NCBI RefSeq assembly: GCF_000719135.1 | Contig: NZ_JOEK01000008.1 | Location: 208,264 to 272,263 of the forward strand | DNA: 64,000 nt | Origin: Streptomyces avicenniae | GTDB lineage: Bacteria; Actinomycetota; Actinomycetes; Streptomycetales; Streptomycetaceae | Direction of reading: 5' to 3' | In this document: positions 9,001-16,314 of the stretch, in pieces | Position numbering within the stretch: the first letter of the stretch is position 1 | How the letters are laid out: each line of letters begins with the position of its first letter | The notes under the pieces: generated by a model | What the model saw: only the letters and a program-made list of their open reading frames with translations | Databases searched by the model: none | Told to the model about the DNA's origin: nothing | Position numbers and translations under genes: made by a program

Positions 9001-9454
9001 CGAGGCCGTCGAGCCCGCCGCCCGTCACCTCGTCCCAGGGCAGCAGGGGGCGTTCGCCCGTCCCGGCGACGGCGGCGTGCGCGGCGGTGATCAGGCGGCA
9101 CAGCCGGGCCCATCCGGCGGCGCCGTCGCGGGCGAGGAAGGTGACGCGGGGCGCGGACTCGTCGGTGAACGCGCCGCCGCGCGCGGGCGTGCGCCGCCGG
9201 GCGGCCGTGCCGGGGGGGCCGTCGGCGGGGTCGGGGGCGGCGACGGCCAGCTCGACGCCGTAGACCGGCCTGATCCCGGCGGCGGCGCAGGCGCGGGTGA
9301 AGCGCACGGCGCCCGCGAGCGTGTCGCGGTCGGTCAGGGCGAGGGCGTCCATGCCGCGCTCAGCCGCCCGCTCGGCGAGGCGCCCGGGGTGGGAGGCGCC
9401 GTAGCGGGCGGAGAAGCCGGAGACGGCGTGCAGGTGCGTGAAACGCGGGGTCAT
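6023..9454 (-). CDS. dnaE2: Error-prone DNA polymerase III alpha subunit DnaE2
   Basis: The protein is about 1143 aa. It opens with a PHP domain (FTHLHAVSGFSARYG, ALTDRDTLAGAVRF), followed by the C-family polymerase core with catalytic aspartates in LPDIDIDVES near residue 420. FRPGPVGADMVRPFI and SFGSFGFCKAHAVAFA are conserved core segments, and a C-terminal OB-fold includes VDLAFFEDSHA. This is ImuC/DnaE2, the mutagenic polymerase of damage tolerance, not the replicative DnaE1. The start is ATG at 9454, placed 5 nt after GGGAGGT-type Shine-Dalgarno sequence; GTG 9460 lies inside that element. It forms an operon with the imuB-like gene. A LexA box lies 77 bp upstream. Confidence 0.93.
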   Translation of the reverse strand: MTPRFTHLHAVSGFSARYGASHPGRLAERAAERGMDALALTDRDTLAGAVRFTRACAAAGIRPVYGVELAVAAPDPADGPPGTAARRRTPARGGAFTDESAPRVTFLARDGAAGWARLCRLITAAHAAVAGTGERPLLPWDEVTGGGLDGLVVLLGPDSPPGRALTAGRPDRAARLLAPWRETAGDGLRLAVDASGPPRTAARTLGLAATAGVPPVLTNGVRYADPGQGQVADVLDAARRLVPIDPRGPHDNGERWLKGPAAMAEAADAVATAAGMGATEARRLLTVTEETAQSCRVDPEGDLGVGSVHFPEARLVGAADRTADRVLRSRCAAGMLARRLERDPGRWARLDAELDVIARLGFASYFLTVAQVVRDVRGLGIRVTARGSGAGSLVNHLLGIAHADPVEHGLLMERFLSPRRAVLPDIDIDVESARRLDAYRAIFERFGERRVATVAMPETYRVRHAIRDVGLALGLDPAETGRLATAFPHIRARDARAALAELPELRGLDADAYGPRMWDLVEALDALPRGVAMHPCGVLLSDVSLRDRTPVVPTSGEGFAMSQFDKEDVEDLGLLKLDVLGVRMQSAMAHAVAETGRARGERIDLDRVPQGDPETYRLIRTSETLGCFQIESPGQRDLIGRLQPEDFHDLVVDISLFRPGPVGADMVRPFIESRAGRRPARYPHQDLEPILRETHGVVVFHEQVIGVIARMTGCDRALADEARRALSDRERQGRVGAWFAAEAGKRGYAPEVVARTWEIVESFGSFGFCKAHAVAFAVPTYQSAWLKAHHPAAFYAGLLTHDPGMYPKRLLLADARRRGVPVLPLDVNASDTAYRIELESESGRWGVRLALGDVRGISGEEAERIAAGRPYGSLTDLFARAAPSRPVAERLAMVGALDAFGANRRDLLLHIAELHRQRVGSGPGGGQLPFGDDAARTPPAGLPDLGADERLGAELDVLGMETQQHLLTGHRAFLDELGVLTARRLREARHGDTVLVAGAKAATQTPPIRSGRRVVFATLDDTTGLVDLAFFEDSHAACAHTVFHSWLLLVRGTVQRRGPRTLTVVGEAAWDLAELADLRRTGGLDAVAERLTANPADTEAPEGVTRRIDLGNGYTLHPWADLRPAGGSAAPRKLWHSSPGSAG

Positions 9455-9530
9455 CCGCACCTCCCGTCATGCCTCGGCCCCCCGCCCCTCGCGTCCCTCG
9501 CCGGCCCTGGGGTCCACCATAAACCAGCCA

Positions 9531-9546
9531 TCGAACATGTGTACGA
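9531..9546. promoter_or_regulatory. LexA/SOS box upstream of dnaE2
   Basis: TCGAACATGTGTACGA matches the actinobacterial SOS consensus TCGAAC-N4-GTTCGA at 11 of 12 defined positions. It is the only such site noticed and sits 77 bp before dnaE2, which fits the known DNA-damage induction of this gene family. It is also 74 bp upstream of the divergent HAD gene. Confidence 0.8.
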
Positions 9547-9619
9547 GTGATAAGCGCCGCAGGTCAGCGGCGACCGTCCCCGCACCGTGGCCGGAATCCG
9601 TACGCGTTAGGCTGCCCGG

Positions 9620-10276
9620 GTGGCGCTTCCCCTTGAACTGGTGATCTTCGACTGCGACGGCGTGCTGGTGGACAGCGAACCCCTCGCGCTGCGCGTGTGC
9701 GTCGAGTTGGGCGCCGAACTGGGCTGGCCCCTCACCGAGCACGAGATCATCGACCGCTTCCTCGGCCGCTCCGAGCAGTCCGTCCGCCTCCAGGTCGCGC
9801 AGCGGCTCGGCGAGGCCCTGGCCGCGCGCTGGGGCGAGGAGTACCGGCTGCGGCTGGCCGACGTCATCGACGCGGAGCTGACCGAGATCGAGGGCATCTC
9901 CGAGGCCCTGGACGCGCTCGGCCCGCTCCCCCACTGCATCGCCTCAAGCGGCGGACACGACAAGATGCGCCGCACGCTGAGCCGTACCGGGCTGTACGAC
10001 CGGTTCGCCGGGCGCATCTTCAGCGCGACCGAGGTGGCGCGCGGCAAGCCGGAGCCCGACCTGTTCCTGCACGCGGCGGAGCGGATGGGCGTGCCGCCCG
10101 AGCACTGCGTCGTCGTGGAGGACAGTCAGTACGGCGTACGGGCCGCCCGCGCGGCCGGGATGCGCTCGTTCGGCTACGCGGGCGGGCTCACCCCTGCGGA
10201 GTGGCTGGCGGGCCCCGAGACCGTCGTGTTCGACGACATGCGCGCGCTGCCCGGGCTGCTCGGCATCGGCGTCTGA
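9620..10276 (+). CDS. HAD-superfamily phosphatase (phosphoglycolate phosphatase/phosphoglucomutase-like)
   Basis: This 218-aa HAD hydrolase has motif I VIFDCDGVLVDSE near the start (nucleophile Asp of DCDG), an alpha-helical cap with FLGRSEQSV, motif II in CIASSGG, motif III lysine in GKPEPDLFLHAA, and motif IV VVVEDSQYGVRAARAAGM. The double Asp and cap type suggest dephosphorylation or mutase action on a small phosphosugar; the substrate cannot be read from the sequence. The start is GTG at 9620. It is divergent from dnaE2 and convergent with the next glycosyltransferase, whose stop lies one base away, leaving no room for a terminator hairpin. Confidence 0.85.
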   Translation: MALPLELVIFDCDGVLVDSEPLALRVCVELGAELGWPLTEHEIIDRFLGRSEQSVRLQVAQRLGEALAARWGEEYRLRLADVIDAELTEIEGISEALDALGPLPHCIASSGGHDKMRRTLSRTGLYDRFAGRIFSATEVARGKPEPDLFLHAAERMGVPPEHCVVVEDSQYGVRAARAAGMRSFGYAGGLTPAEWLAGPETVVFDDMRALPGLLGIGV

Positions 10277-10277
10277 C

Positions 10278-12290
10278 TCACCCGTCGGCGGCGGGCGGCG
10301 CGACGGCCCGCGCGCTCATGACCAGCGCGTTGTCCGAGGTGTACCCCACGCGCACGGCCGCCCCGCCGCGGACGGCCGCCGGGTAGACGTCCGTCCCCTT
10401 GCGATCGGCGCCGTCCCCGCCGATGCGCCCGGCCGTGATCACGCGGCCGTCCGCGGTCCGCAGCCGTATCTCCCACCGGGTCGCGCCCTCCGGCGCCCGC
10501 CGGGCGAACGCCTCCCCGTAGGGCAGGGTGAGCAGCAGCCGCTCCCCGTCGAGGGCCTCGGCCGATACGGGGAAGTCACGCCCGGTGTCGAGGGCGCAGG
10601 CGGCGAAGACGCCCTCCACCTGCCCGGGGGCGAGGCCGCCGAGGAGCCGCACGGTGACGGTGGCCGCCTCCTCGTGCGCCGCTACGCCGATGACCTCCGC
10701 GTGGACGGGGCGCCGCCAGACGCGGATCGTGAGGTTGCCGTCCTTGGTGGTGTAGGGAATCCAGGAGGTCACGCCCCCCGCGTCCACGGCGGGCGGCGCG
10801 GTGACGAGCGCGGCCTGCTCGACGAGCGCGGCGGCGACGCGCCGCGGCTTGCCGTCCCCCGTCGCGAGGAAGCAGTCCCACCGGCCCTCGGCGAGCGTGT
10901 GGGCGGCACGCGGGACGGCGGCGCGTCCGTCACCGTCCCCGGTCAAGGGAACGCGTATCTCCCGGCGCGGGGACGACCTGCGCAGCCGCAGCACCAGCTC
11001 TCCCCGCGCGGAGGGCCCGAGGGCGACGGTGAACCCGCCGTCCGGGGTCGCGGCGCAGCGGGCGGACGGCGGCCCCGGCGCGGGCTCGGCCGTCACGGGG
11101 GCGGCGGCCCGCCGCTTCCGCCCGCCGAGCAGGCTCCGCAGCTTCCCGGCCGGGCGCAGCGCGGGCCGCAACTGCCAGAACAGTTCCTCGTAGCGGCGGG
11201 CTATCGCGTCCGGCCGGTAGCGCGCCGCCGTGACCTTGCCCTTCGCGCCCATGCGGTGGCGCAGCGCGGCGTCCGTCATCAGCGTCCGCAGGCCCTGCGC
11301 GACGGCGTCGGGGCCGCCTTCCGGCGGGACGAGCAGGCCGTCCTCGCCGTGCGTGATGATCTCGCGCGGCCCGACGGGGCAGTCCACGGAGACCACCGGC
11401 ACGCCGCAGGCCATCGCCTCCACGACGGTGAGGCCGAACGACTCGTACTCGGAGGTCACGGCGGCGATCGCGCCCTTGGCCCACTCGGTCTCGACGGGCG
11501 CCGCCGCCCCCATGAGGCGGGCGCGGTCGGACAGGCCGAGCCGTTCGATGTGCTCCCGCAGCTCGGGCTTCGCCGGGCCACGGCCGTAGATCCGCAGCTC
11601 CCAGTCGGGGAACTCGCCGGTCAGCTTGGCGAACGCGTCGAGGAGCCGGTCGTAGCGCTTGGTCGGGGTCAGCCGCCCGGCGGCGACGATCACCCGGCTG
11701 TCCCCGGTGGACGGCGCGACGGCGGGCGCGGGCGAGGCGTTGGGGAGGGGGAGGATGCGGGTGCGGACGCCGGGCAGCGCCGCGCGGTAGTCGGCGGCGT
11801 CGGCGGCGGTCACGGGGAGGAACGCGTCCAGCAGCGGCACGACGGCCAGTTGCAGGTCACGCGACACGGCGGACCGTGTGCCCAGCTGCGAGTGCTCCTG
11901 CGCCACCCGCAGGTAGCGGGCGTCGCCGAGCCGTCCGAGGTAGGTGTTGAGCGGGGGCCGGGTGCCGATCACGACGTCGGCGTCGGTGTCCGCGAGGAAC
12001 GCGCCCATCCGCTCGTCGCTGAGCCGTGACCCGTTCAGGTCCCACTCCGGCAGCACCCGGCTCGGCCCGGCCTGCGCGAGCAGCGCGGCGTCCTGCGCGC
12101 CCTCCCGCCCGTCGATCAGCGGCACGATCCTGACGCGCGGGTCGAACGTGAAGCTGGTGGCGTCACGGTGCCGGTGGAGGCTCACGACCGTGACGGTGTG
12201 CCGCTCGGCGAACGCGGCCGACAGGTTCGAGACGGCACGGATGGTGCCGCCGATGCCGTAGGCGTTGTTGAGCAGGAACGTGATGTTCAC
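10278..12290 (-). CDS. GT4-family glycosyltransferase with C-terminal extension
   Basis: The protein is about 670 aa. Residues 1-400 form a GT-B glycosyltransferase: VNITFLLNNAYGIGG at the N-terminus, then VIVAAGRLTPTKRYDRLL and the nucleotide-sugar site EYESFGLTVVEAMACGVP with GEDGLLVPPEGG. After an Ala/Pro/Arg linker near 420-450, an extra region of about 220 aa rich in beta-type segments has no family I can name. Such transferases build poly(glycerol/ribitol-phosphate) or polysaccharide wall polymers in actinobacteria, but the acceptor is unknown. The start is GTG 12290 after GGGGAAG; an upstream in-frame extension to 12422 crosses a perfect palindrome (12310-12325) and low-GC DNA and is unlikely to be coding. 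Confidence 0.82.
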   Translation of the reverse strand: MNITFLLNNAYGIGGTIRAVSNLSAAFAERHTVTVVSLHRHRDATSFTFDPRVRIVPLIDGREGAQDAALLAQAGPSRVLPEWDLNGSRLSDERMGAFLADTDADVVIGTRPPLNTYLGRLGDARYLRVAQEHSQLGTRSAVSRDLQLAVVPLLDAFLPVTAADAADYRAALPGVRTRILPLPNASPAPAVAPSTGDSRVIVAAGRLTPTKRYDRLLDAFAKLTGEFPDWELRIYGRGPAKPELREHIERLGLSDRARLMGAAAPVETEWAKGAIAAVTSEYESFGLTVVEAMACGVPVVSVDCPVGPREIITHGEDGLLVPPEGGPDAVAQGLRTLMTDAALRHRMGAKGKVTAARYRPDAIARRYEELFWQLRPALRPAGKLRSLLGGRKRRAAAPVTAEPAPGPPSARCAATPDGGFTVALGPSARGELVLRLRRSSPRREIRVPLTGDGDGRAAVPRAAHTLAEGRWDCFLATGDGKPRRVAAALVEQAALVTAPPAVDAGGVTSWIPYTTKDGNLTIRVWRRPVHAEVIGVAAHEEAATVTVRLLGGLAPGQVEGVFAACALDTGRDFPVSAEALDGERLLLTLPYGEAFARRAPEGATRWEIRLRTADGRVITAGRIGGDGADRKGTDVYPAAVRGGAAVRVGYTSDNALVMSARAVAPPAADG

Positions 12291-12710
12291 GGCGACTTCC
12301 CCTACACATTCCCCACATGTGGGGACTTTCCCCTCACGATCAGCGCTCAACGCTGCTACATGCACGATACACGCAACACGCCCTATCGCCATGTCGGCAA
12401 ATAAATTACCTACAACTACCACATAGCACGCTCAAAACATGAGAAAGACCACAGATGACCTTATCCGCGGACACGTCATCGACTCGCACTCGTCCCGCTT
12501 CCCTCGTACCCCCGTCACGGACCGGCGTCGCAGTGAAGCGGACCGTCGCAAGGCGTAAGACGATGGCGCGGGAGACGGACAGGGACAGTTCCCCTGTCCA
12601 CCGCGCCGCTCTCCGGACTTCTGCCGACTTCGTCCGAACAGACACGGAGCGCGGAGGCCATCGCCCTGGCCGAGGCGCGGGCCAGTTGCGACCGGGCAGT
12701 TCCCAGCGTT
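12291..12710. other. Intergenic start of a less GC-rich accessory segment
   Basis: This gap holds the palindrome at 12310-12325, AT-rich DNA that probably carries the glycosyltransferase promoter, a possible 39-codon reading frame at 12439-12558 (MRKTTDDLIRGH...) of unknown meaning, and an inverted repeat GGACAGGG/CCCTGTCC at 12577-12599. From about 12535 the frame of the next gene is already open without an ATG, GTG or TTG, which suggests a missing 5' part. Confidence 0.5.
12310..12325. promoter_or_regulatory. Perfect 16-bp palindrome before the glycosyltransferase
   Basis: TCCCCACATGTGGGGA is a perfect inverted repeat 19 bp upstream of the glycosyltransferase start. The position, just ahead of a start codon and beside AT-rich promoter-like DNA (12330-12440), suggests an operator for an unidentified dimeric repressor. 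It could also be a leader hairpin. Confidence 0.5.
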
Positions 12711-13007
12711 GTGGACCTCGATTCGACATGGCAACGGATGGGGTTCACGAATCGCTCAGAATTTGGTGATATGGCGTGGGGCGGTCGGAGCCTCGCAGAC
12801 GCCAGCAGGCTCAAGACTCCTGAGCAGGTAGAGGTAATGAGGGCGATCGGCATGACCCGCGATGACGCCCAAATCTGGCGAAACTTTCATCAAGACATTC
12901 ACGACAGGTCAGCGGAAAAGTTCCCCGACAACCCGGAAAGAGTCAATCCCAGCACCGGATCAAGAGCAGATTTGTTCCAGTACCACATGGACAACCTTCA
13001 AGGATGA
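12711..13007 (+). CDS. Orphan toxin-module-like hypothetical protein, possibly 5'-truncated
   Basis: I do not recognise a family. From GTG 12711 the product is 98 aa, hydrophilic, with WQRMGFTNRSEFGDMAWGG at the N-terminus and a charged, Asn/His/Asp-rich end (NFHQDIHDRSAEKFPDNPE, DLFQYHMDNLQG). The same frame is open back to about 12535 and reads as plausible protein (AEAIALAEARASCDRAVP) but has no standard start and no Shine-Dalgarno sequence before 12711, so this may be the C-terminal module of a larger lost protein. Its TGA overlaps the ATG of the next small gene. A short orphan module coupled to a tiny acidic partner, in lower-GC DNA, resembles displaced polymorphic-toxin/immunity cassettes; that reading is inference. 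Confidence 0.4.
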   Translation: MDLDSTWQRMGFTNRSEFGDMAWGGRSLADASRLKTPEQVEVMRAIGMTRDDAQIWRNFHQDIHDRSAEKFPDNPERVNPSTGSRADLFQYHMDNLQG

Positions 13008-13255
13008 AAATGAGATTCACCATGCGCACGGACCGGCACATTGCAGTGGCCTTCGAGCCGACAGCAGCTGAGTACATGTTGGAGCCAGGCAGACCCATCG
13101 CGGTGGAATGGTTCGGAGGAGGCGATGACGGCATGGTTTCCATGGAATCGGGGGCTCTCATCGTGGCTGCCCCTGCTGGTGGTCACAGCAGGGCATGGGA
13201 TGCCGACGGAAGGGAAATTTACATCGGTCCTGAATCGGGACCGGACGCGCACTGA
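13004..13255 (+). CDS. Small acidic hypothetical protein, immunity-like partner
   Basis: The product is 83 aa (81 if the second ATG at 13010, better spaced from AAGGA, is used). It is acidic with beta-strand-like alternation (HIAVAFEPTAAEYML, AVEWFGGGDDGMVSMESG, REIYIGPESG) and no Cys or membrane segment. The ATG overlaps the preceding stop by 4 nt, so the two are co-translated, as expected for a toxin and immunity protein or any tightly coupled pair. The family is not recognised. The same frame continues to look coding after its TGA as far as about 13381 (EAGQPRLMHPEFARLG), which hints at a decayed gene. Confidence 0.45.
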   Translation: MKMRFTMRTDRHIAVAFEPTAAEYMLEPGRPIAVEWFGGGDDGMVSMESGALIVAAPAGGHSRAWDADGREIYIGPESGPDAH

Positions 13256-13432
13256 TCCCGACAGCAAAGGCTCGCGGAGTCACGCAATCCACGAGAGGTC
13301 CGGGAGGCCGGGCAACCCCGCCTCATGCATCCGGAGTTCGCCCGGCTCGGAGAGGTGCCGCCACCGTCGATGGCAGAGTGATCCGACACGAACGCCGCCG
13401 AACCTCCAGTCACCCACGCACACCGGAGCGCC

Positions 13433-13852
13433 ATGCCTGCCATCGAACTCACCGAAGAGAATTCGCCGCAACTCGCCGAAAGGTTCGGTGGATTCGAGGA
13501 TGCGGTCATCGTAGGTACTCACATCCACTCGCCGCTGCCCCCCAAGGACGGCAGAAGCCTCACCGTGGACATCACGGCGGCAGATGCAACGGATGGCCAC
13601 ACATGGCGGCTCGTCCGGTTCACCCTCGACGGACTCACGGCCTATCGTTTCGTCCTGGGCGAGGCATACTCCTACTACGTTCTGTCGGACGGGCTGAAAC
13701 TCGACTGCTCGCCCACCGGTTGCCTCCTCGACCTCGACCCGGGGCCCGACACATGGTTCCCGGAACAAGTACAGCAGGAGGGCGAGTACTCCAAGCAGTA
13801 CGCCATCGGCGCGCGGTGTGCGTACGAGATAATCGGTGGCCCTCTCACATGA
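13433..13852 (+). CDS. Hypothetical acidic cytoplasmic protein (immunity-protein-like)
   Basis: The protein is 139 aa, starting at ATG 13433, 5 nt after GGAG. It has alternating hydrophobic strands (FEDAVIVGTHIHSPL, SLTVDITAADA, TWRLVRFTLDG) and an aromatic segment FVLGEAYSYYVLSDGLKLDC. It has no signal peptide, membrane segment or nucleotide-binding motif. The size and composition resemble single-domain immunity proteins of actinobacterial toxin loci, but I cannot name a family. It follows the toxin-like pair on the same strand after a 177-bp gap of apparently degraded coding sequence. Confidence 0.5.
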   Translation: MPAIELTEENSPQLAERFGGFEDAVIVGTHIHSPLPPKDGRSLTVDITAADATDGHTWRLVRFTLDGLTAYRFVLGEAYSYYVLSDGLKLDCSPTGCLLDLDPGPDTWFPEQVQQEGEYSKQYAIGARCAYEIIGGPLT

Positions 13853-14147
13853 CGGTGCGCCGAAGCTTTCCGGGGGGAGGCCGCGCGGAGTGTCCGGCCG
13901 AAGCGAAGAACCGGTGACGACCGACCACCGGCTCGAAGTACCGGCGGAAAAGGCTGCGCGAAGTACGCGAAATTCTCCCCCGATATGCGGCACCCCGGCA
14001 TCCGTACGGAAGCCTTCTGGTCCACTCCCCAGCTCGACGCCATGCCGGACGACGAGTCGCGGGTGACCGGCCACGGCTTCGTCCGGCTGGGGGACGTGCT
14101 GCGCGCCATCGGTGGCGAAGTGCCCTGACCCGTCGCCCGGCCAGCCC
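13853..14147. other. Gene remnant between the accessory island and ureD
   Basis: Plus-strand frame 13953 to 14128 reads as a convincing protein C-terminus (YAKFSPDMRHPGIRTEAFW, then MPDDESRVTGHGFVRLGDVL), ending at TGA 14126-14128, but no start or matching N-terminal part is seen. It is best described as the 3' remnant of an unidentified gene that marks the right edge of the island. Nothing else was seen here. Confidence 0.4.
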
Positions 14148-14894
14148 CTACGCCACCACGCCCAGGTGTTCCGCGCCCGCCGTGAGGAGGCGGCGCAGCG
14201 CCAGGCCGTCCGCCGCCACCGCCGTCACCAGCGCGGCGGAGGCGGCCAGCGGCGTCACCACCGCCGTCCCGCCGAGCAGCGCCGCCTCGGGCGGCTTGTC
14301 GGCGAACGCCGGGTCGGCGACGAGCAGTTGCCCCACCGCCCGGTGGCCGCCCAGCACCGCCCCGCCGTCGTAGCCCGGCACCCCGGGGCCGTACGCCAGT
14401 TCCTGGTCCAGCGCGACCACCCCGCCGATCCGCAGCACCAGCCGCGCCACGAGCCGCCCCGGCTCCTCCCCCGCCCGCCCGAGGATCTGCTCCTCCCGGT
14501 AGACGAGCCGCGCCGTGTCCGCCACGTCCACACGCGTCGTCATCCGCAGGTCGCTGCGCGCCGCCGAGACGACGGGCTCGGGCAGCCACCACAGCGACGC
14601 GTCGGCCCCGACGGTCAGCGCCGTGTCGTACGTCGCCCCGTCGCCGTCCCGCCCCGGCAGCGCGATGGTCGCCGCCGCCGAGGTGACGCGCAGCGCCGCG
14701 CCAGGCAGCGCCTCGGCGGTGAGCCGCAGCCGGTCACCGCCGAGCGGCGCGCTCATCGCGCCGACCACCGTGACCTGGCTCCAGGGACCGGCCGCCCGCG
14801 TCCGCCGCAGCGCGAACGGCCCGTCGCCCCGCAGCAGCGGCAGCGAGCCGTCCGGCGCGGCGGTGACGCGCGCGTGCGCCGTGACTCCCGTCAT
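14148..14894 (-). CDS. ureD: Urease accessory protein UreD
   Basis: The 248-aa product has the UreD/UreH beta-rich fold: [21 protein letters not shown] near residue 40, [20 protein letters not shown] near 90, and [12 protein letters not shown] near 145. UreD docks on apo-urease and recruits UreF and UreG for nickel insertion and lysine carbamylation. It is the last gene of ureABCFGD; its ATG overlaps the ureG stop by 4 nt. The sequence is somewhat shorter and more divergent than the structural subunits, as is usual for this subunit. Confidence 0.88.
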   Translation of the reverse strand: MTGVTAHARVTAAPDGSLPLLRGDGPFALRRTRAAGPWSQVTVVGAMSAPLGGDRLRLTAEALPGAALRVTSAAATIALPGRDGDGATYDTALTVGADASLWWLPEPVVSAARSDLRMTTRVDVADTARLVYREEQILGRAGEEPGRLVARLVLRIGGVVALDQELAYGPGVPGYDGGAVLGGHRAVGQLLVADPAFADKPPEAALLGGTAVVTPLAASAALVTAVAADGLALRRLLTAGAEHLGVVA

Positions 14895-15604
14895 ACGGCG
14901 GCGGCCCGCACCGGGCGCCCGGCCGTCCAGGCGGCGAGCCGCTCCAGCACCCAGTCCGCGACCGGCCGCACGCCGTCCTCGCCGCGCAGCGACGTGAACG
15001 CCACGGGCAGGTCGCCGCGCTGCGCCTTCGCGTCCCGCGCCATGCCGTCGAGGTCGGAGCCGACGTACGGGGCGAGGTCGGTCTTGTTGACGACGAGCAG
15101 GTCGGCCGTGGTGACGCCAGGACCGCCCTTGCGCGGGATGTCGTCCCCTGCGGCGACGTCGATGACGAAGACCTGCGCGTCCACCAGCCCCGTGGAGAAG
15201 GTCGCGGTGAGGTTGTCGCCGCCCGACTCGACGAGCACGAGGTCGAGCGGCCCGGTGCGCTCCTCAAGCTCCTCCACCGCCTCCAGGTTGGCGGAGATGT
15301 CGTCACGGATGGCGGTGTGCGGGCAGGCGCCGGTCTCGACGGCGGCGATGCGCTCGGGCGGCAGGACGGCGTTGCGCAGCAGGAAGTCGGCGTCCTCGCG
15401 CGTGTAGATGTCGTTGGTGACGACGGCGATGGACAGCCGGTCGCGCAGCGCGCGGCACAGGGCGGCGACGGTCGCGGTCTTGCCGGAGCCGACCGGCCCG
15501 CCCAGGCCGATCCGCAGGGCGCGCCGTGTCCCGTCCGGGAGGGTCGGGGCCGCGCTGCTCCAGGTGTGGCGGTGCGGGAACGTCTCGGGGTGGTCGAGGT
15601 GCAT
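14891..15604 (-). CDS. ureG: Urease accessory GTPase UreG
   Basis: This 237-aa SIMIBI GTPase has the P-loop [18 protein letters not shown] near residue 35, [16 protein letters not shown], the metal-binding CPH in [13 protein letters not shown], a switch segment [14 protein letters not shown], and the base-recognition [12 protein letters not shown]. It couples GTP hydrolysis to nickel delivery into UreC together with UreF and UreD. An N-terminal extension with His residues ([12 protein letters not shown]) may hold nickel. It lies 13 bp after ureF and is overlapped by ureD. Confidence 0.95.
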   Translation of the reverse strand: MHLDHPETFPHRHTWSSAAPTLPDGTRRALRIGLGGPVGSGKTATVAALCRALRDRLSIAVVTNDIYTREDADFLLRNAVLPPERIAAVETGACPHTAIRDDISANLEAVEELEERTGPLDLVLVESGGDNLTATFSTGLVDAQVFVIDVAAGDDIPRKGGPGVTTADLLVVNKTDLAPYVGSDLDGMARDAKAQRGDLPVAFTSLRGEDGVRPVADWVLERLAAWTAGRPVRAAAV

Positions 15605-15617
15605 GGGGCGGGGCTCC

Positions 15618-16301
15618 CTAGGAGGCGAAGAGACGCACGGGCCAGGCGGCGTGCTGCTGGGCGGTGATGTCGAGGAGGGGCGCGGAGGCGGCGGGCAGGT
15701 GGTCGGTGCTGCCGGTGGCGAGGACGGCCTCGGCGGCTGCGGTGGCCTGCGCGGCGACGGCGTCCATGGCGTCGGCGAGACCGGCGAGCACGGCCGTGGC
15801 GTCGAACGGGTCGAGGCTGAGCAGCCGTACGGCGGCGGTCGCGGGGCTGCTGACGGTGTCGTACGCGGCGGCCTGCGCGACGTCGTGCGGTGTCAGCCCG
15901 GCGGCGCGCGCGGTGAGGCCGAGGACGACGGGCTGGTGCAGCCCGCGCGGCCTGGTTGCGGCCACGGCGTGCAGCTCGGGCGCGGGCCAGGTGGCGCGGG
16001 CGGCGCGCAGGAGCTGGCGTCCGAGCTTGCGGGCGGTGTCGCGCAGGGCGGGCGTGGGCGTACGGGCGTCGGCTGCGGCGTCGAGCGCGTACGGGTCGCA
16101 TCCGGCGCAGGCGGCTGCCGCCAGGGCGGCGGCGACCAGTCCTGTGGTGTGGAGGCGGCCCCGGCAGAAGGCGGCCAGGGTGGCGGGGCCGTCGATGCGG
16201 CCCGCGCGGACGGCGGCCTCGGCGCCGCCGGAGTGGGCGTGTGCCCCGGCGGGGAAGCGGCCGTCCGCGAGGAGCAGCAGGGCTGTGCGGCGGGTGCTCA
16301 T
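15618..16301 (-). CDS. ureF: Urease accessory protein UreF
   Basis: The 227-aa all-helical UreF has the family N-terminus [20 protein letters not shown] and the central [16 protein letters not shown] helix. UreF bridges UreD and UreG and gates nickel insertion. It lies 13 bp downstream of ureC in the same operon, with ATG at 16301. The C-terminal [18 protein letters not shown] helix is typical of the family. Confidence 0.9.
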   Translation of the reverse strand: MSTRRTALLLLADGRFPAGAHAHSGGAEAAVRAGRIDGPATLAAFCRGRLHTTGLVAAALAAAACAGCDPYALDAAADARTPTPALRDTARKLGRQLLRAARATWPAPELHAVAATRPRGLHQPVVLGLTARAAGLTPHDVAQAAAYDTVSSPATAAVRLLSLDPFDATAVLAGLADAMDAVAAQATAAAEAVLATGSTDHLPAASAPLLDITAQQHAAWPVRLFAS

Positions 16302-16314
16302 CGCGTCGCGCCTT

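Noticed and set aside
7052..9550. 832-codon plus-strand open frame opposite dnaE2
   Set aside because: Antisense shadow of an unmistakable polymerase gene; low-complexity protein without family features.
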